Shown: positions 40,226-52,428, numbered from the stretch's first letter. The stretch is 64,000 nt of DNA from Methylobacterium radiotolerans JCM 2831 (GCF_000019725.1 NC_010505.1:496001-560000); one strand, 5' to 3'. Notes: generated by a model from the letters alone, not told the origin. Translations and numbers: made by a program.

Positions 40226-42553
40226 TCATTCCGAGATCATGCCGACACCGCGCTCCTCGGCTCGCGGGGCGGCCTCGTCCGCCTGGGCCTCGACCACGGC
40301 GGCGGCCGTGACGTTGACGATGCCGCGCGCCGTCACCGACGGCGTCAGGATGTGGGCGGGCTTGGCCGGACCGATCAGGAGTGGGCCGACCGGCAGGGCG
40401 TCCGCCAGCACCTTCGCGAACTGGAAGGCGATGTTGGCCGCGTCGAGGTTCGGGAAGATCAGGACGTTGGCCGCGCCCTTGAGGCGGGAGCCGGGCAGCA
40501 CGCGCTCGCGCACCATCTCGTTGAGGGCCGAATCCGCCTGCATCTCGCCGTCGACCTGCAGCTCGGGATCCCGCGCGTGCAGGAGCGCGAGGGCGTCGCG
40601 CATCTTCATCGCGGAGGGCGAATCCGACTGGCCAAAATCCGAGTGGCTGAGCAGCGCGATCTTCGGCGTCATCCCGAAGCGGCTGACATGGCTGGCGCAG
40701 GCCTGCGCCACGTCGGCGATCTCCTCGGCGGTCGGGTTCTGGCGGACGTGGGTGTCGGCCAGGAAGTAGGCGCCGTTATGCGTCACGACGAGGCTCATCG
40801 CGGCGCACTGCTCCACGCCGGGGGCGAGCCCGATCACGTCGCGGATGATGCGCAGCCGCGTCTCGAACCGGCCCTCGAGGCCGCAGATCAGCGCGTCCGC
40901 CTCGCCGCGGCGGACCGCGATGGCGCCGATCACCGTGCTGTTGGTGCGCACCAGGGTGCGCGCCGCGTCGGGGGTGATGCCCCGGCGACCCGCCACCTCC
41001 AGATAGGTCTGCACGTAGGCGCGGTAGCGGGGATCGTCCTCGGGATCGATCAGCTCGAAGTCGCGGCCGTGCTCGATCGACAGGCCGAAGCGCTTCAGCC
41101 GGGTCTCCACGACCCGCGGCCGGCCGACCAGGATCGGGAAGGCGACCTTGTCCTCGACGATCGCCTGGACGGCGCGGAGCACGCGCTCGTCCTCGCCCTC
41201 GGCGTAGATCACGCGCTTGGGCTCGGCCTTCGCCTTCGAGAACAGGGGCTTCATGATCAGGCCGGACCGGTGCACGAACCGGTCGAGGCTCTCGACGTAG
41301 GCGTCGAGATCCGGGAGCGGCCGGCCGGCGACGCCCGAATCCATCGCGGCCTTGGCCACGGCCGGGGCGATGCGCAGGATCAGGCGCGGGTCGAACGGGC
41401 TCGGGATCAGGGATTTCGGCCCGAACGGCCGGGCCTCGCCGCCGTAGGCGCGGGCGACCACGTCGGAGGTCGTCTCGTGGGCCAGGCCCGCGATCGCCTT
41501 CACGGCCGCCTTCTTCATCTCCTCGTTGATCTTGTGGGCGCCGACATCGAGCGCGCCGCGGAAGATGTAGGGGAAGCACAGGACGTTGTTGACCTGGTTC
41601 GGGAAGTCCGACCGGCCGGTGCAGATCATCGCGTCCGGCCGCTCCTTCTCGGCCAGGTCCGGCATGATCTCCGGATAGGGGTTGGCGAGCGCCATGATCA
41701 GCGGCTTCTCGGCCATCTCCTTCAGGTACTCGGGCTTGAGCACGCCGCCGGCCGACAGGCCGATGAACACGTCCGCTCCCGGGATCACCTCGGCGAGCGT
41801 CCGCTTGTCGGTCTCCTGCGCGTAGACGTCCTTCCAGCGGTCCATCAGCTCGGGGCGGCCCTTGTAGACGACGCCCTTGATGTCGGTGACCGTGATGTTC
41901 TCGCGGGTCGCGCCGAGCGACACGAGCAGGTTGAGGCAGGCGAGGGCCGCCGCGCCGGCACCGGACGTGACGATCCGGACGTCGGACAGGTTCTTGCCGG
42001 CGAGTTCCAGGCCGTTGAGGACGGCCGCCGCCACGATGATCGCTGTGCCGTGCTGATCGTCGTGGAAGACCGGGATGTTCATCCGGGCCCGGCACTGCTC
42101 CTCGACCTCGAAGCACTCGGGCGCCTTGATGTCCTCCAGGTTGATGCCGCCGAAGGTCGGCTCGAGGGCGCAGACCACGTCGACGAGCTTGGACACGTCC
42201 TTCTGGTCGACCTCGATGTCGAAGACGTCGATGCCGGCGAATTTCTTGAACAGGACGGCCTTGCCCTCCATCACGGGCTTCGAGGCCAGCGGGCCGATAT
42301 CGCCCAGGCCCAGCACGGCCGTGCCGTTGGAGAGCACCGCCACGAGGTTCTGGCGGATCGTGAGCTCGGCGGCCTGCTGCGGGTCGTCGTGGATCGCCAT
42401 GCAGGCGGCGGCGACGCCGGGCGAGTAGGCCAGGGCGAGGTCGCGCTGGTTGCCGAGCGGCTTGGTCGCCTGGATCTCCAGCTTCCCGGGCTTGGGCAGG
42501 CGGTGGTAGACGAGCGCCCCGGCCTTGAGGTCCTCGGACATGTTATCGGCCAT
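40226..42553 (-). CDS. maeB: NADP-dependent malic enzyme with C-terminal phosphotransacetylase-like domain
   Basis: This 775-residue enzyme decarboxylates malate to pyruvate. The malic domain occupies about residues 1-430 and shows [35 protein letters not shown] and [22 protein letters not shown]. The C-terminal ~330 residues resemble phosphotransacetylase (PTA), a regulatory domain in MaeB/Dme/Tme proteins that binds acetyl-CoA and usually lacks PTA activity. The length is normal for this class. It stands alone, divergent from an acetyltransferase gene with a 66-base gap. Confidence 0.95.
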   Translation of the reverse strand: MADNMSEDLKAGALVYHRLPKPGKLEIQATKPLGNQRDLALAYSPGVAAACMAIHDDPQQAAELTIRQNLVAVLSNGTAVLGLGDIGPLASKPVMEGKAVLFKKFAGIDVFDIEVDQKDVSKLVDVVCALEPTFGGINLEDIKAPECFEVEEQCRARMNIPVFHDDQHGTAIIVAAAVLNGLELAGKNLSDVRIVTSGAGAAALACLNLLVSLGATRENITVTDIKGVVYKGRPELMDRWKDVYAQETDKRTLAEVIPGADVFIGLSAGGVLKPEYLKEMAEKPLIMALANPYPEIMPDLAEKERPDAMICTGRSDFPNQVNNVLCFPYIFRGALDVGAHKINEEMKKAAVKAIAGLAHETTSDVVARAYGGEARPFGPKSLIPSPFDPRLILRIAPAVAKAAMDSGVAGRPLPDLDAYVESLDRFVHRSGLIMKPLFSKAKAEPKRVIYAEGEDERVLRAVQAIVEDKVAFPILVGRPRVVETRLKRFGLSIEHGRDFELIDPEDDPRYRAYVQTYLEVAGRRGITPDAARTLVRTNSTVIGAIAVRRGEADALICGLEGRFETRLRIIRDVIGLAPGVEQCAAMSLVVTHNGAYFLADTHVRQNPTAEEIADVAQACASHVSRFGMTPKIALLSHSDFGQSDSPSAMKMRDALALLHARDPELQVDGEMQADSALNEMVRERVLPGSRLKGAANVLIFPNLDAANIAFQFAKVLADALPVGPLLIGPAKPAHILTPSVTARGIVNVTAAAVVEAQADEAAPRAEERGVGMISE

Positions 42554-42619
42554 CGCCCACGCTCCCGCTCACCTTCTTCACCGAGGACGACGCGGCCGCG
42601 CATCGCGCAGGCTCGCGTC

Positions 42620-43282
42620 ATGACCGGTCTGTTGCACCGGCTGCGCAGGGGGCGCAACCCGCACAACGAGACCCGGATCCACCTTGCCAAGCTGGCGAGG
42701 ACCTACGGCTTCTCCATAGGCGCTTATTCGTACGGGCGTCCAAAAGTCCGCTTCCCGGAGAGCGGACGGCGGCTGACGATCGGCCGCTATTGTTCCATCG
42801 CCGACAAGGTCGAGATCCTGCTCGGGGGCGAGCATCGCCTCGACTGGGCGTCGACCTACCCGTTCGCCGCGATGCGCGGCCTGTTCCCGGACGCCGAGGC
42901 GCCGGAGGATTACCACGCCTCCCGGGGCGACGTGGTGATCGGCAACGATGTCTGGCTGGGATCAGGCTGCATGATCCTGTCGGGCGTGACGGTCGGCCAC
43001 GGTGCCGTGGTGGCCGCCCGCGCCGTGGTGGCCCGCGACGTGCCGGCCTACACCGTCGTAGCCGGCAACCCGGCCCGGGTCGTGCGCCGCCGCTTCGACG
43101 CGGCGACCGCCGAGGCGCTCGTCAGGTCGGCGTGGTGGGACCTGCCGCACGAGGCGGTGACGCGGCTCGTGCCGCTGCTCCAGAGCGGGCGGATCACGGA
43201 CCTGCTCGCGGCGTTGCGCGCGGGCGCGGTTTCCCGTACCGGCGGGGCCCATCACGAAGACCATCCGAGATCCGGACGATGA
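42620..43282 (+). CDS. CatB-related O-acetyltransferase (left-handed beta-helix)
   Basis: This 220-residue protein has the hexapeptide-repeat left-handed beta-helix. [20 protein letters not shown] and DWASTYPF in the middle match CatB/VatD-type xenobiotic or sugar O-acetyltransferases, and [19 protein letters not shown] and [18 protein letters not shown] follow as the coil repeats. The frame is open far upstream, but [16 protein letters not shown] is the plausible start. It overlaps the next gene by four bases. Near-neighbour glycosyltransferase and acyltransferase genes suggest a surface-polysaccharide role, though they are on the other strand. Confidence 0.85.
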   Translation: MTGLLHRLRRGRNPHNETRIHLAKLARTYGFSIGAYSYGRPKVRFPESGRRLTIGRYCSIADKVEILLGGEHRLDWASTYPFAAMRGLFPDAEAPEDYHASRGDVVIGNDVWLGSGCMILSGVTVGHGAVVAARAVVARDVPAYTVVAGNPARVVRRRFDAATAEALVRSAWWDLPHEAVTRLVPLLQSGRITDLLAALRAGAVSRTGGAHHEDHPRSGR

Positions 43283-43530
43283 CCGACATCCCCCCCGACC
43301 GCCTCGCCTCCAACCCGAACAGCCCGTTCTACGACGAGAAGGTGCTGGAGCGCGGGGTCGGTGTCCGGTTCAAGGGCGTCGAGAAGACCAACGTCGAGGA
43401 GTACTGCGTGAGCGAGGGCTGGGTCCGGCTCTCGGCCGGCAAGGCTCTCGACCGGGCCGGCAATCCGATGACGGTGAAGCTGAAGGGCACCGTGGAGCCC
43501 TATTTCCGCGACCCCGCCGCGGACGCCTGA
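43279..43530 (+). CDS. DUF3297 family protein
   Basis: This 83-residue protein has the whole DUF3297 pattern: [40 protein letters not shown] and [14 protein letters not shown]. The family is small, soluble and widespread in Proteobacteria, with no known function. The ATG overlaps the acetyltransferase stop (ATGA). Its last 31 bases overlap the end of the convergent gene. Confidence 0.88.
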   Translation: MTDIPPDRLASNPNSPFYDEKVLERGVGVRFKGVEKTNVEEYCVSEGWVRLSAGKALDRAGNPMTVKLKGTVEPYFRDPAADA

Positions 43531-43832
43531 TCCGCCACCCGCGCCAGCGCGGCCTCGAAGTTCCGGACGGCCTCCCGGACGAGCTTCCCGACCCGATCCG
43601 GCGAGCGCGGCCCGTCGATGACGAGGCTCGCGAGGATGTCGGAGCGGCGGGCACGCTGCTTGGCGGTGCGCGCGTGGTTCGAGACGCGCAGGTGCCAGGC
43701 GCAGTCCGGTCGCCGCAGGTACAGGCTGTCGCCGCGCTCGTTCCGGGCGACGATCGCGAAGCCCTGCGCCTCCAGCATCCGCGCCGCGAGACCCAGCGCC
43801 TCGAGCGGCGGGAGCGAGCTGTCGGCGGTCAT
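43500..43832 (-). CDS. Conserved-looking small protein, unknown function
   Basis: This 110-residue frame begins MTADSSLPPLEALGLAARML and shows a patterned sequence, FAIVARNERGDSLYLRRPDC and WHLRVSNHARTAKQRARRSD. The latter is consistent with a small alpha/beta fold. It overlaps the acyltransferase stop by four bases upstream, so it may be the last gene of that unit. It also overlaps the 3' end of the DUF3297 gene on the other strand. The regular alternation of hydrophobic and charged residues supports a real protein, but no family is recognised. Confidence 0.65.
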   Translation of the reverse strand: MTADSSLPPLEALGLAARMLEAQGFAIVARNERGDSLYLRRPDCAWHLRVSNHARTAKQRARRSDILASLVIDGPRSPDRVGKLVREAVRNFEAALARVADQASAAGSRK

Positions 43833-44905
43833 GGGCCGGCCGGCTCGATCGTGCCGAGGCGGCGCCGCCCGAGCGCCCGCGCCTTGAGCGCCAGGGCCGG
43901 CCGCTCGACCCCGTACCAGGACAGGGCCGCGACCGGCAGGGTGAGGGCGAGGGCCGGCGCCAGGAGCGCGGGCCCGGAGGCAGCGGGCCACAGCGCGTTC
44001 AAGCTCTGCTGGATCGGCCAGCCGTAGAGATAGATCCCGTAGGAGAGATCGGCCGACGGGTCGCACAGGCCGCGCGCGAGGGGGCCGAGGGCTAGCCAGA
44101 CCACGCCGTAGGCCTCGGCGAGGAACAGCAGGGCCGGGTAGGCCGGCGTTCGCGCGAGGGCGAAGGCGCCGAAGACCAGACAGGCGAGGGCGGCGGCCGA
44201 GACCCGCAGGCGGTCGCGCCACAGGTAGAGGCACGCGCCGGCCGCGAAGATCAGCGGCAGGCGCAGCGCCGTCTCGGTGCCCTTGGGTAGGTCGGGACCG
44301 CGGAGGCCGCAGGCGATCGACAGGGCGAGAGCCAGTCCGGCCACGATCAGGGGAGCCGACCACCGGCGCCGGAGCAGGCCGGACAGGGCGGCCGCGAGAA
44401 CGCCGAGGTAGCACAGCACCTCGTATTTCAGCGTCCAGACCGTGCCGAGCGGCGCCCGGTAGGGATTGGCTTCGAAGACGCCGGGGAGGGCGGCGTTGCT
44501 CTTGAAGGTCGTCAGCGTCCCGCGGATGAACGACCATAGGGCCGGATCGCGCAGGTACTCGGCGACCGGCAGGCGCGTCAGCGCCGCCCCGAGACCCAGC
44601 GACACAACGAGGGTCGCGGCGACCAGTCCGGGCAGGATTCGCAAGGTCCGGGCGAGGGCGTAGTCCCGGATGCCGCGGCGGTCGCAGCTCATCGTGACCA
44701 GGAATCCCGAGACGGCGAAGAAGCCGTTCACCGCGTGCTCGCCCAGCGTGTAGCCGGTGAGCCGGGCGAGGGGCTCGTCGCCGGCCGCGCCGGTCGCGAC
44801 GCTGAACGCGTGGGACACCACGACGGCGAGAGCCAGCAGCAGCCGCAAGCCGGTGAAGCCGTTGCGCGAGCGTTCCAGCGCGGTCGCGATCGTCGGCGCG
44901 CTCAT
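43829..44905 (-). CDS. Acyltransferase 3 family (OafA/YrhL-like) membrane protein
   Basis: This 358-residue protein has about ten membrane helices. Family motifs are seen early: RNGFTGLRLLLALAVVVSHAF and then the VNGFFAVSGFLVTMSCDRR region, with R and H of the acyl-transfer site. Such enzymes acetylate sugars of O-antigen, exopolysaccharide or peptidoglycan. It overlaps the preceding glycosyltransferase gene by four bases, so the pair probably modifies one surface glycan. The start is the ATG of MSAPTIATALERSRN. Confidence 0.87.
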   Translation of the reverse strand: MSAPTIATALERSRNGFTGLRLLLALAVVVSHAFSVATGAAGDEPLARLTGYTLGEHAVNGFFAVSGFLVTMSCDRRGIRDYALARTLRILPGLVAATLVVSLGLGAALTRLPVAEYLRDPALWSFIRGTLTTFKSNAALPGVFEANPYRAPLGTVWTLKYEVLCYLGVLAAALSGLLRRRWSAPLIVAGLALALSIACGLRGPDLPKGTETALRLPLIFAAGACLYLWRDRLRVSAAALACLVFGAFALARTPAYPALLFLAEAYGVVWLALGPLARGLCDPSADLSYGIYLYGWPIQQSLNALWPAASGPALLAPALALTLPVAALSWYGVERPALALKARALGRRRLGTIEPAGP

Positions 44906-45774
44906 CCGGTCAGCCCCTCGCGGGCCAGCGCGGTCCGGCCCCGCAGGAAGGCGAGGGCGCCGGCGGCCGAGCCGCCGTAGCGCTCCAGTCCCGCCCAACG
45001 CAGGACCAGCCCGGACAGCAGCGCCTTCGGCACATTGGCCGCCAGCGCGGCGAGGCTCGGGTCCGCGAGGCCGTATTTCCGGCTGACATAGGCGCGCGAC
45101 CACGCCTGATGCCAGCGCGCGCGAAACACCCGTCCCGGCTCGGGCGCCGACGACCGGCCGCGCCCGTGCAGCGCTTCGGCGCGGTGAACATGGATCAGCG
45201 CACGACCGCGATCGGCCACGCGCCGGCACAGGTCGTCGTCCTCGTAGAACAGGAAGATGTTCTCGTCGAAGCCGCCGAGGTCGAGGAACAGGGCGCGCGG
45301 CATCAGCAAGCAGGCCCCGGAGAGGAACGGCGCGCAGGCATCGCCCTGCGGGAGCGCGAGCCGGCCGGCGGGATTGGTCAGGTAGGTCGCGAGCAGGGAC
45401 CGCGCCTGGAAGAAGAAGCGCCCGTCGGGCTCGACGAGGCGCGGGGCGAGCAGGCCCGCGTCCGGCCAGGATCGGGCCGCCTCCAGCAGGGCGTCAACGG
45501 CGCCCGGCCGCAGCACGACGTCCGGGTTGACGATGAGGACGTGCTCCGCCGTCTCGGCCGCGCGGACGCCCCGGTTGTTGGCGCGACCGTAGCCCTCGTT
45601 GCGGGCGTTGCGGATCACCTGGGCGCCCGCGGCCTCCGCGACGGACGCGGAGGCGTCCCGGCTGGCATTGTCGACCACGATCGCCGGCACATGCTGCCCG
45701 GCCAGCGCCGCGAGGCAGCCGGGCAGCACGTCGGCGCTGTCATGCGCGACGACGATCGCGACGAGACTCGGCAC
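44902..45774 (-). CDS. Family 2 glycosyltransferase
   Basis: This 290-residue GT-A enzyme resembles rhamnosyltransferases that use dTDP-sugars. VAIVVAHDSADVLPGCLAAL is followed by IVVDNASRDASASVAE, then VLIVNPDVVLRPGAVDAL (the DxD-like site) and GGFDENIFLFYEDDDLCRRV. The last is the acidic motif with the catalytic base. No membrane helices are present. It starts a three-gene unit with the acyltransferase and the 110-residue protein. The glycan is unknown. Confidence 0.9.
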   Translation of the reverse strand: MPSLVAIVVAHDSADVLPGCLAALAGQHVPAIVVDNASRDASASVAEAAGAQVIRNARNEGYGRANNRGVRAAETAEHVLIVNPDVVLRPGAVDALLEAARSWPDAGLLAPRLVEPDGRFFFQARSLLATYLTNPAGRLALPQGDACAPFLSGACLLMPRALFLDLGGFDENIFLFYEDDDLCRRVADRGRALIHVHRAEALHGRGRSSAPEPGRVFRARWHQAWSRAYVSRKYGLADPSLAALAANVPKALLSGLVLRWAGLERYGGSAAGALAFLRGRTALAREGLTG

Positions 45775-45795
45775 CGGGCGGCGGTTCGCGCCGCC

Positions 45796-47673
<1,878 letters not shown>

Positions 47674-47775
47674 TCACGCGAGGCCCCCCAAGTCAAGCGC
47701 GGGGCGCGCAGAACGGCGCCGAAAGCCGCGCGCGACTCGCCCGCCGGCCTACCGGAAGAGGCTCCCGATCCCCAT

Positions 47776-48183
47776 ATGAACTCCATGAACGACAACGTCT
47801 TTTTCGATCTGGAGCGGCCCGCTAAGCCGGCGCCCGAACGCGTCCCCGCCGGGTGGCGGACGCTGCCCCTCGAGGGCCGTTTCGACCTCGTCTACGAGGA
47901 CGCGACCGGGGCCTGGAGCAACCGGTCCCTCGAGGCGCGCGAGCTCAGGCTCGGTCCCGGCCGGACGCTTCTCGGCGGCATCGACGCCCGGCGCGGCGGC
48001 TATCGCGGGTTCCGCGTCGACCGGATCCGGCGTCTCGTCGATCGGGCCACCGGCGAGCGCATCGAGACTGGCATCCTCGACCGCCTGCTGGGCCGCGCCG
48101 AGGCGCAGCGCCGTGCCGACGCGCTGCGGATCCGCCGGCAGGCCCGGGCGCGCCGGAAGGCGGCGGTCGCGGCCGTGGCGTGA
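47776..48183 (+). CDS. Small basic protein with a WYL-like domain pattern
   Basis: This 135-residue protein has a pattern recalling the WYL beta-domain: DLVYEDATGAWSNRSLEARE is followed by GGIDARRGGYRGFRVDRIRR. The FRVDRIRRL segment is typical of WYL proteins, though no helix-turn-helix is present. The C-terminus is very basic (about 14 Arg/Lys in the last 30). WYL domains bind nucleic acid or nucleotides in regulators, and single-domain proteins occur in alphaproteobacteria. The function is unassigned. It lies in the divergent gap before rnd. Confidence 0.6.
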   Translation: MNSMNDNVFFDLERPAKPAPERVPAGWRTLPLEGRFDLVYEDATGAWSNRSLEARELRLGPGRTLLGGIDARRGGYRGFRVDRIRRLVDRATGERIETGILDRLLGRAEAQRRADALRIRRQARARRKAAVAAVA

Positions 48184-48276
48184 CCGCGGTCGCCGAGCCG
48201 CGCGTGAAAGTGCGAAAGATGGGGACCTGCGAAGCCGCGTCTCCCCATGTCCGCCGCGGTTGCGTATAGCCGGTGC

Positions 48277-49464
48277 ATGGACCTGATCACCACCACTGAC
48301 GCGCTGCGCCAGATCTGCACACGTCTCGCCGAGCAGCCCTTCGTGACCGTCGACACGGAGTTCATGCGTGAGACGACGTATTATCCGAAACTGTGCCTGA
48401 TCCAGATGGCGGCACCGGACGGGACCGCCGTCCTGGTCGACCCGCTGGCGCCCGGGATCGACCTGGATCCGTTCATCGCGCTCATGGCCGACGAGCGCAC
48501 CGTCAAGGTGTTCCATTCCGCCCGTCAGGACCTGGAGATCATCTGGCTGATCGGCGGGATCCTGCCGCACCCGTTCTTCGACACGCAGGTCGCCGCCATG
48601 GTCTGCGGCTACGGCGACTCCGTCTCGTACGAGCAGCTCGTCAACGACGTCGCCAAGGCCAAGATCGACAAGTCGTCCCGCTTCACCGACTGGTCGCGGC
48701 GGCCGCTGTCGGAGGCGCAGCTGACCTACGCGCTGTCCGACGTCACCCACTTGGTGAAGATCTACGAGGTCCTCGTCGCCGAGTTGCTGCGGACAGACCG
48801 CGGGGCCTGGCTCGACGAGGAGATGGCGGTGCTGACCTCGCCGGAGACCTACCGCGCCGATCCCGCCCAGGCGTGGCGCCGCCTCTCCGGCCGGATGCGC
48901 AAGCCGCGCGAGATCGCCGTGCTGATGGAGGTGGCGGCTTGGCGCGAGAGCGAGGCGCAGACGCGCAACGTCCCGCGCGGGCGCGTCCTGAAGGATGAGG
49001 CGGTCATCGACATCGCGTCGGCGGCGCCGCGGAGCGCCGAGGCGCTCGGGCGCCTGCGGACGATCCCGGCGGGCTTCGAGCGGTCCCGGACGGGGGCCGA
49101 CATCGTCGCCGCCGTCGAGCGCGGCCTCGCCCGCGACACCAGCGCTGTCCGGATGCCCGAGCGCGTGCGGCGGAGCGGCGGCAACGGCGCGATCGTCGAG
49201 CTGCTGAAGGTCCTGCTGAAGGCGGTCTGCGAGGCCGAGGGCGTCGCGCCCAAGATCATCGCCACGGTCGACGACCTGGAAGCCGTCGCTGACGACGATG
49301 CCGCCGAGGTACCGGCGCTGCAGGGGTGGCGTCGGACGCTGTTCGGGGAGAAGGCGCTGGCGCTGAAGCAGGGCCGGCTGGCGCTGTCGGTCGAGTCGGG
49401 CCGGATCGTGGTCCGCCCTCTCGAGGCCGAGCCCGCGGCCGCCGGCGCCGACGCGAACGGATGA
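48277..49464 (+). CDS. rnd: Ribonuclease D
   Basis: This 395-residue 3'-5' exoribonuclease trims tRNA and other stable RNA ends. It belongs to the DEDD family: [16 protein letters not shown] (first Asp/Glu), [20 protein letters not shown], and the third motif region [16 protein letters not shown]. An HRDC-like helical domain follows from about residue 205. The ATG of [13 protein letters not shown] was taken rather than one 10 codons upstream. The N-terminal and central parts match RNase D over the full length. Confidence 0.95.
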   Translation: MDLITTTDALRQICTRLAEQPFVTVDTEFMRETTYYPKLCLIQMAAPDGTAVLVDPLAPGIDLDPFIALMADERTVKVFHSARQDLEIIWLIGGILPHPFFDTQVAAMVCGYGDSVSYEQLVNDVAKAKIDKSSRFTDWSRRPLSEAQLTYALSDVTHLVKIYEVLVAELLRTDRGAWLDEEMAVLTSPETYRADPAQAWRRLSGRMRKPREIAVLMEVAAWRESEAQTRNVPRGRVLKDEAVIDIASAAPRSAEALGRLRTIPAGFERSRTGADIVAAVERGLARDTSAVRMPERVRRSGGNGAIVELLKVLLKAVCEAEGVAPKIIATVDDLEAVADDDAAEVPALQGWRRTLFGEKALALKQGRLALSVESGRIVVRPLEAEPAAAGADANG

Positions 49465-49574
49465 CGCCGGGGCGACGCTGACGGCACAAACTCCGCGGTC
49501 GGGCGTGACTCGCCGCAGGTCCGGGATTAAATGGCAATTGGATTGCCGCTTAATCCCGCCCCTGCGTCCCGCGT

Positions 49575-49862
49575 ATGTTCGAGCCGAACGAGATTTTGAA
49601 GACGCTGACCGGGCGCGGTCTCGTATCGGCTGAAGGGTGCGAGTCCGTGCGCGTCCGCTACCGGGTTGTCATCGAGCGGCGCGAGGGCGGCGTCGTCGCT
49701 TACGGCAACCTCTACGGCAGCTACGCGGGCCTGCGACCGGTATGGCTCGAGCCGGATGCCCAACTCCGCCTGTCCAGTGGCCGGCGCCTCAACATTTCCG
49801 TGACCGATCTGATCGGCGACGTCGCCGACTTCGAGAGCACCGGGCCGGTCGGGGCGCTCTGA
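49575..49862 (+). CDS. Small hypothetical protein
   Basis: A 95-residue frame with a plausible beta-rich sequence: RYRVVIERREGGVVAYGNLY, then LRPVWLEPDAQLRLSSGRRL and VTDLIGDVADFESTG. It has no signal peptide or membrane helix. No family is recognised; the regular strand pattern supports a real protein. It lies between rnd and the methanol dehydrogenase promoter region and is separated from rnd by 110 bases. Confidence 0.55.
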   Translation: MFEPNEILKTLTGRGLVSAEGCESVRVRYRVVIERREGGVVAYGNLYGSYAGLRPVWLEPDAQLRLSSGRRLNISVTDLIGDVADFESTGPVGAL

Positions 49863-50343
49863 CGCCGCCGGGGACCTTCCGCGGGATCCCGGACGGCGTC
49901 ACGGATCGGTGCGCGCGTCCCGGAAGCGATTCTTAAGAATGGGACGATTCGGCAATTTGTCGCGCGCGAACCCTACCGAACGGGAGGGGATCCTCAAAAA
50001 AATCGGATGCGGCGACTGGGCGCACGACCGGGTTTTGGGAAAATTCGGCAACGAATAGCCACCGAAGCGTCTCGCAGTGCGGTCAAGCGGGGGGCCTCCG
50101 CCGCGGGCGACCGATGCCCCTGCGACCCTCGTCCGCGCGGACGACGCATGCTCAGGCCCAGCAAAGCTCGTTCGTGTGCAAGGTCTGCATGGGACACGCA
50201 CACGTGCCCGTGAGATCGGGGCGAGACGACCGAAGAACGCTTGTGCGTCGCAACATTTCTTTTCGCAAAAGCATGACATCGGCGGGGCCTGTGTCACCCG
50301 AAAAGAAGCTTTCACCGTGTGCCCACAGGCGCGGAACAGCGAG

Positions 50344-50373
50344 TTGACGGCGCTCAAAAATCTCTTAAGGTCC
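50344..50373 (+). promoter_or_regulatory. Candidate promoter/operator block upstream of xoxF
   Basis: TTGACG at 50344-50349 could be a -35 element, and TCTTAAGGTCC (50363-50373) follows. The latter is 10 of 11 identical to one unit of the pqqA upstream tandem repeat. There is no clear -10 sequence, so the transcription start is unknown. Confidence 0.35.
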
Positions 50374-50425
50374 GGGCAAGCCTCGGTTTCGAGGGAGCCG
50401 CCTCAGGGATGGCGGTTCCTGGCTA

Positions 50426-50443
50426 GGGGATCAGTAGATCTCC
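50426..50443 (+). promoter_or_regulatory. Hairpin in the putative xoxF leader
   Basis: GGGGATC pairs with GATCTCC (one G-U pair) across an AGTA tetraloop, 122 bases before the xoxF ATG. A short stem CCGCC/GGCGG lies just upstream. If transcription starts near 50375, both are in the 5' leader. Confidence 0.4.
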
Positions 50444-50565
50444 TCGAAGTCCACTATGCCCGCTACCGAGGCGTCCATCCCTGTCGCAAACAGTCAGGTC
50501 GGAGTCCGAGCGACGCCACTCTCGTCGCGCGCCGCGAGAACTCTCAAGACTTGTCGGAGGAACCC

Positions 50566-52371
50566 ATGAGAGCGGTACATCTCCTTGCGCTCGGCGCAGG
50601 TGTCGCGGCCGTCGCCGCGCCGGCGCTGGCCAATGAAAGCGTCATGAAGGGCATCGCCAACCCGGCGGAACAGGTTCTTCAGACGGTGGATTACGCGAAT
50701 ACGCGTTACTCGAAGCTCGACCAGATCAACGCCAAGAACGTCAAGGACCTGCAGGTCGCCTGGACGTTCTCGACCGGCGTGCTGCGCGGCCACGAGGGCT
50801 CGCCGCTCGTCGTCGGCAACGTGATGTACGTGCACACGCCGTTCCCGAACATCGTGTACGCCCTCGACCTCGACCACGAGGCGAAGATCCTCTGGAAGTA
50901 CGAGCCGAAGCAGGATCCGTCCGTGATCCCGGTCATGTGCTGTGACACGGTCAATCGTGGCCTGGCCTACGCCGACGGCGCCATCCTCCTGCATCAGGCC
51001 GACACCACCCTCGTGTCGCTCGACGCCAAGACCGGCAAGGTCAACTGGTCGGTCGTGAACGGCGACCCGAAGAAGGGCGAGACCAACACCGCGACGGTTC
51101 TGCCGGTCAAGGACAAGGTCATCGTCGGCATCTCGGGCGGCGAGTTCGGCGTGCAGTGCCACGTCACCGCCTACGACCTGAAGACCGGCAAGAAGGTGTG
51201 GCGCGGCTACTCCGAGGGCCCGGACGATCAGCTGATCGTCGACCCGGAGAAGACCACCTCGCTCGGCAAGCCGATCGGCAAGGACTCCTCGCTGAAGACC
51301 TGGGAAGGCGATCAGTGGAAGACCGGCGGCGGCTGCACCTGGGGCTGGTTCTCGTACGACCCCAAGCTCGACCTGATGTACTACGGCTCGGGCAACCCCT
51401 CGACCTGGAACCCCAAGCAGCGTCCGGGCGACAACAAGTGGTCCATGACCATCTGGGCGCGTAACCCGGACACCGGCATGGCCAAGTGGGTCTACCAGAT
51501 GACCCCCCACGACGAGTGGGACTATGACGGCATCAACGAGATGATCCTCACGGATCAGAAGATCGACGGCAAGGAGCAGCCGCTCCTGACGCACTTCGAC
51601 CGTAACGGCTTCGGCTACACGCTGAACCGCGCCACGGGCGAACTGCTGGTCGCCGAGAAGTTCGACCCGGCCGTCAACTGGGCGACCAAGGTCGACATGG
51701 ACAAGGGCTCGAAGAACTACGGCCGTCCGCTGGTCGTGTCGAAGTACTCGACCGAGCAGAACGGTGAGGACACCAACTCCAAGGGCATCTGCCCGGCGGC
51801 GCTGGGCACCAAGGATCAGCAGCCTGCGGCCTTCTCGCCGAAGACCAACCTGTTCTACGTGCCCACCAACCACGTCTGCATGGACTACGAGCCGTTCCGG
51901 GTGACCTACACCCCGGGCCAGCCCTACGTCGGTGCGACCCTCTCGATGTACCCGGCCCCGAACTCGCACGGCGGCATGGGCAACTTCATCGCGTGGGACG
52001 GCGTCAACGGCAAGATCAAGTGGTCCAACCCCGAGCAGTTCTCGGTGTGGTCCGGTGCTCTGGCCACCGCTGGCGACGTCGTGTTCTACGGCACGCTTGA
52101 GGGCTACCTGAAGGCGGTCGACGACAAGACCGGCAAGGAGCTGTTCAAGTTCAAGACCCCGTCGGGCATCATCGGCAACGTGATGACCTACCAGCACAAG
52201 GGCAAGCAGTACGTGGGCGTCCTGTCGGGCGTCGGCGGCTGGGCCGGCATCGGCCTCGCGGCCGGCCTGACCGACCCGAATGCCGGTCTCGGCGCGGTGG
52301 GCGGCTACGCGGCTCTGTCGCAGTACACCAACCTCGGCGGTCAGCTGACGGTCTTCGCCCTGCCGAACTAA
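50566..52371 (+). CDS. xoxF: Lanthanide-dependent methanol dehydrogenase
   Basis: This 601-residue periplasmic PQQ quinoprotein oxidises methanol using a rare-earth ion. A 22-residue signal peptide ([22 protein letters not shown]) precedes eight beta-propeller W-motif repeats. The vicinal disulfide is C125-C126 in [11 protein letters not shown]. The catalytic aspartate is D319, and D321 in [10 protein letters not shown] is the extra Asp that ligates the lanthanide in XoxF and is replaced by Ala in calcium MxaF. The ATG has a good ribosome site (GGAGG, five to six bases away). It heads xoxF-xoxG-xoxJ; a strong hairpin separates it from xoxG. Confidence 0.98.
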   Translation: MRAVHLLALGAGVAAVAAPALANESVMKGIANPAEQVLQTVDYANTRYSKLDQINAKNVKDLQVAWTFSTGVLRGHEGSPLVVGNVMYVHTPFPNIVYALDLDHEAKILWKYEPKQDPSVIPVMCCDTVNRGLAYADGAILLHQADTTLVSLDAKTGKVNWSVVNGDPKKGETNTATVLPVKDKVIVGISGGEFGVQCHVTAYDLKTGKKVWRGYSEGPDDQLIVDPEKTTSLGKPIGKDSSLKTWEGDQWKTGGGCTWGWFSYDPKLDLMYYGSGNPSTWNPKQRPGDNKWSMTIWARNPDTGMAKWVYQMTPHDEWDYDGINEMILTDQKIDGKEQPLLTHFDRNGFGYTLNRATGELLVAEKFDPAVNWATKVDMDKGSKNYGRPLVVSKYSTEQNGEDTNSKGICPAALGTKDQQPAAFSPKTNLFYVPTNHVCMDYEPFRVTYTPGQPYVGATLSMYPAPNSHGGMGNFIAWDGVNGKIKWSNPEQFSVWSGALATAGDVVFYGTLEGYLKAVDDKTGKELFKFKTPSGIIGNVMTYQHKGKQYVGVLSGVGGWAGIGLAAGLTDPNAGLGAVGGYAALSQYTNLGGQLTVFALPN

Positions 52372-52398
52372 TCGGCCGCAGGGTTTGACGTGAAAAAC

Positions 52399-52428
52399 GG
52401 TGCCGGCGCGGGTTCCCGCGCCGGCACC
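52399..52428 (+). terminator. Strong hairpin between xoxF and xoxG
   Basis: A perfect GC-rich stem GGTGCCGGCGCGGG / CCCGCGCCGGCACC (up to 14 pairs, loop TT) starts 28 bases after the xoxF stop. No T-run follows. It may be an attenuator or 3' stabiliser that keeps xoxF message above xoxG. Confidence 0.75.

Larger units (their letters stand above)
49863..50565. other. Upstream region of xoxF
   Basis: This 703-base gap upstream of xoxF holds no convincing gene. A 12-base palindrome, ATTCTTAAGAAT, lies at 49929-49940. The sequence TCTTAAGGTCC at 50363-50373 resembles the tandem repeat before pqqA. A hairpin and a purine-rich ribosome site (CGGAGGAACCC) lie nearer the gene. The sequence is long enough for several regulator sites, as expected for a metal-switched promoter. 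Confidence 0.6.

Noticed and set aside
39941..42619. Very long rightward open frame opposite maeB and the amidase gene
   Set aside because: Its only coherent part is the acetyltransferase at the 3' end. The rest is the antisense of maeB and the amidase, with the Arg/Asp/Gly-rich composition of GC-rich shadow frames.
50426..50443. Lanthanide or PQQ riboswitch in the xoxF leader
   Set aside because: Only one short hairpin is visible and no known aptamer pattern; kept as a candidate structure, not a riboswitch.
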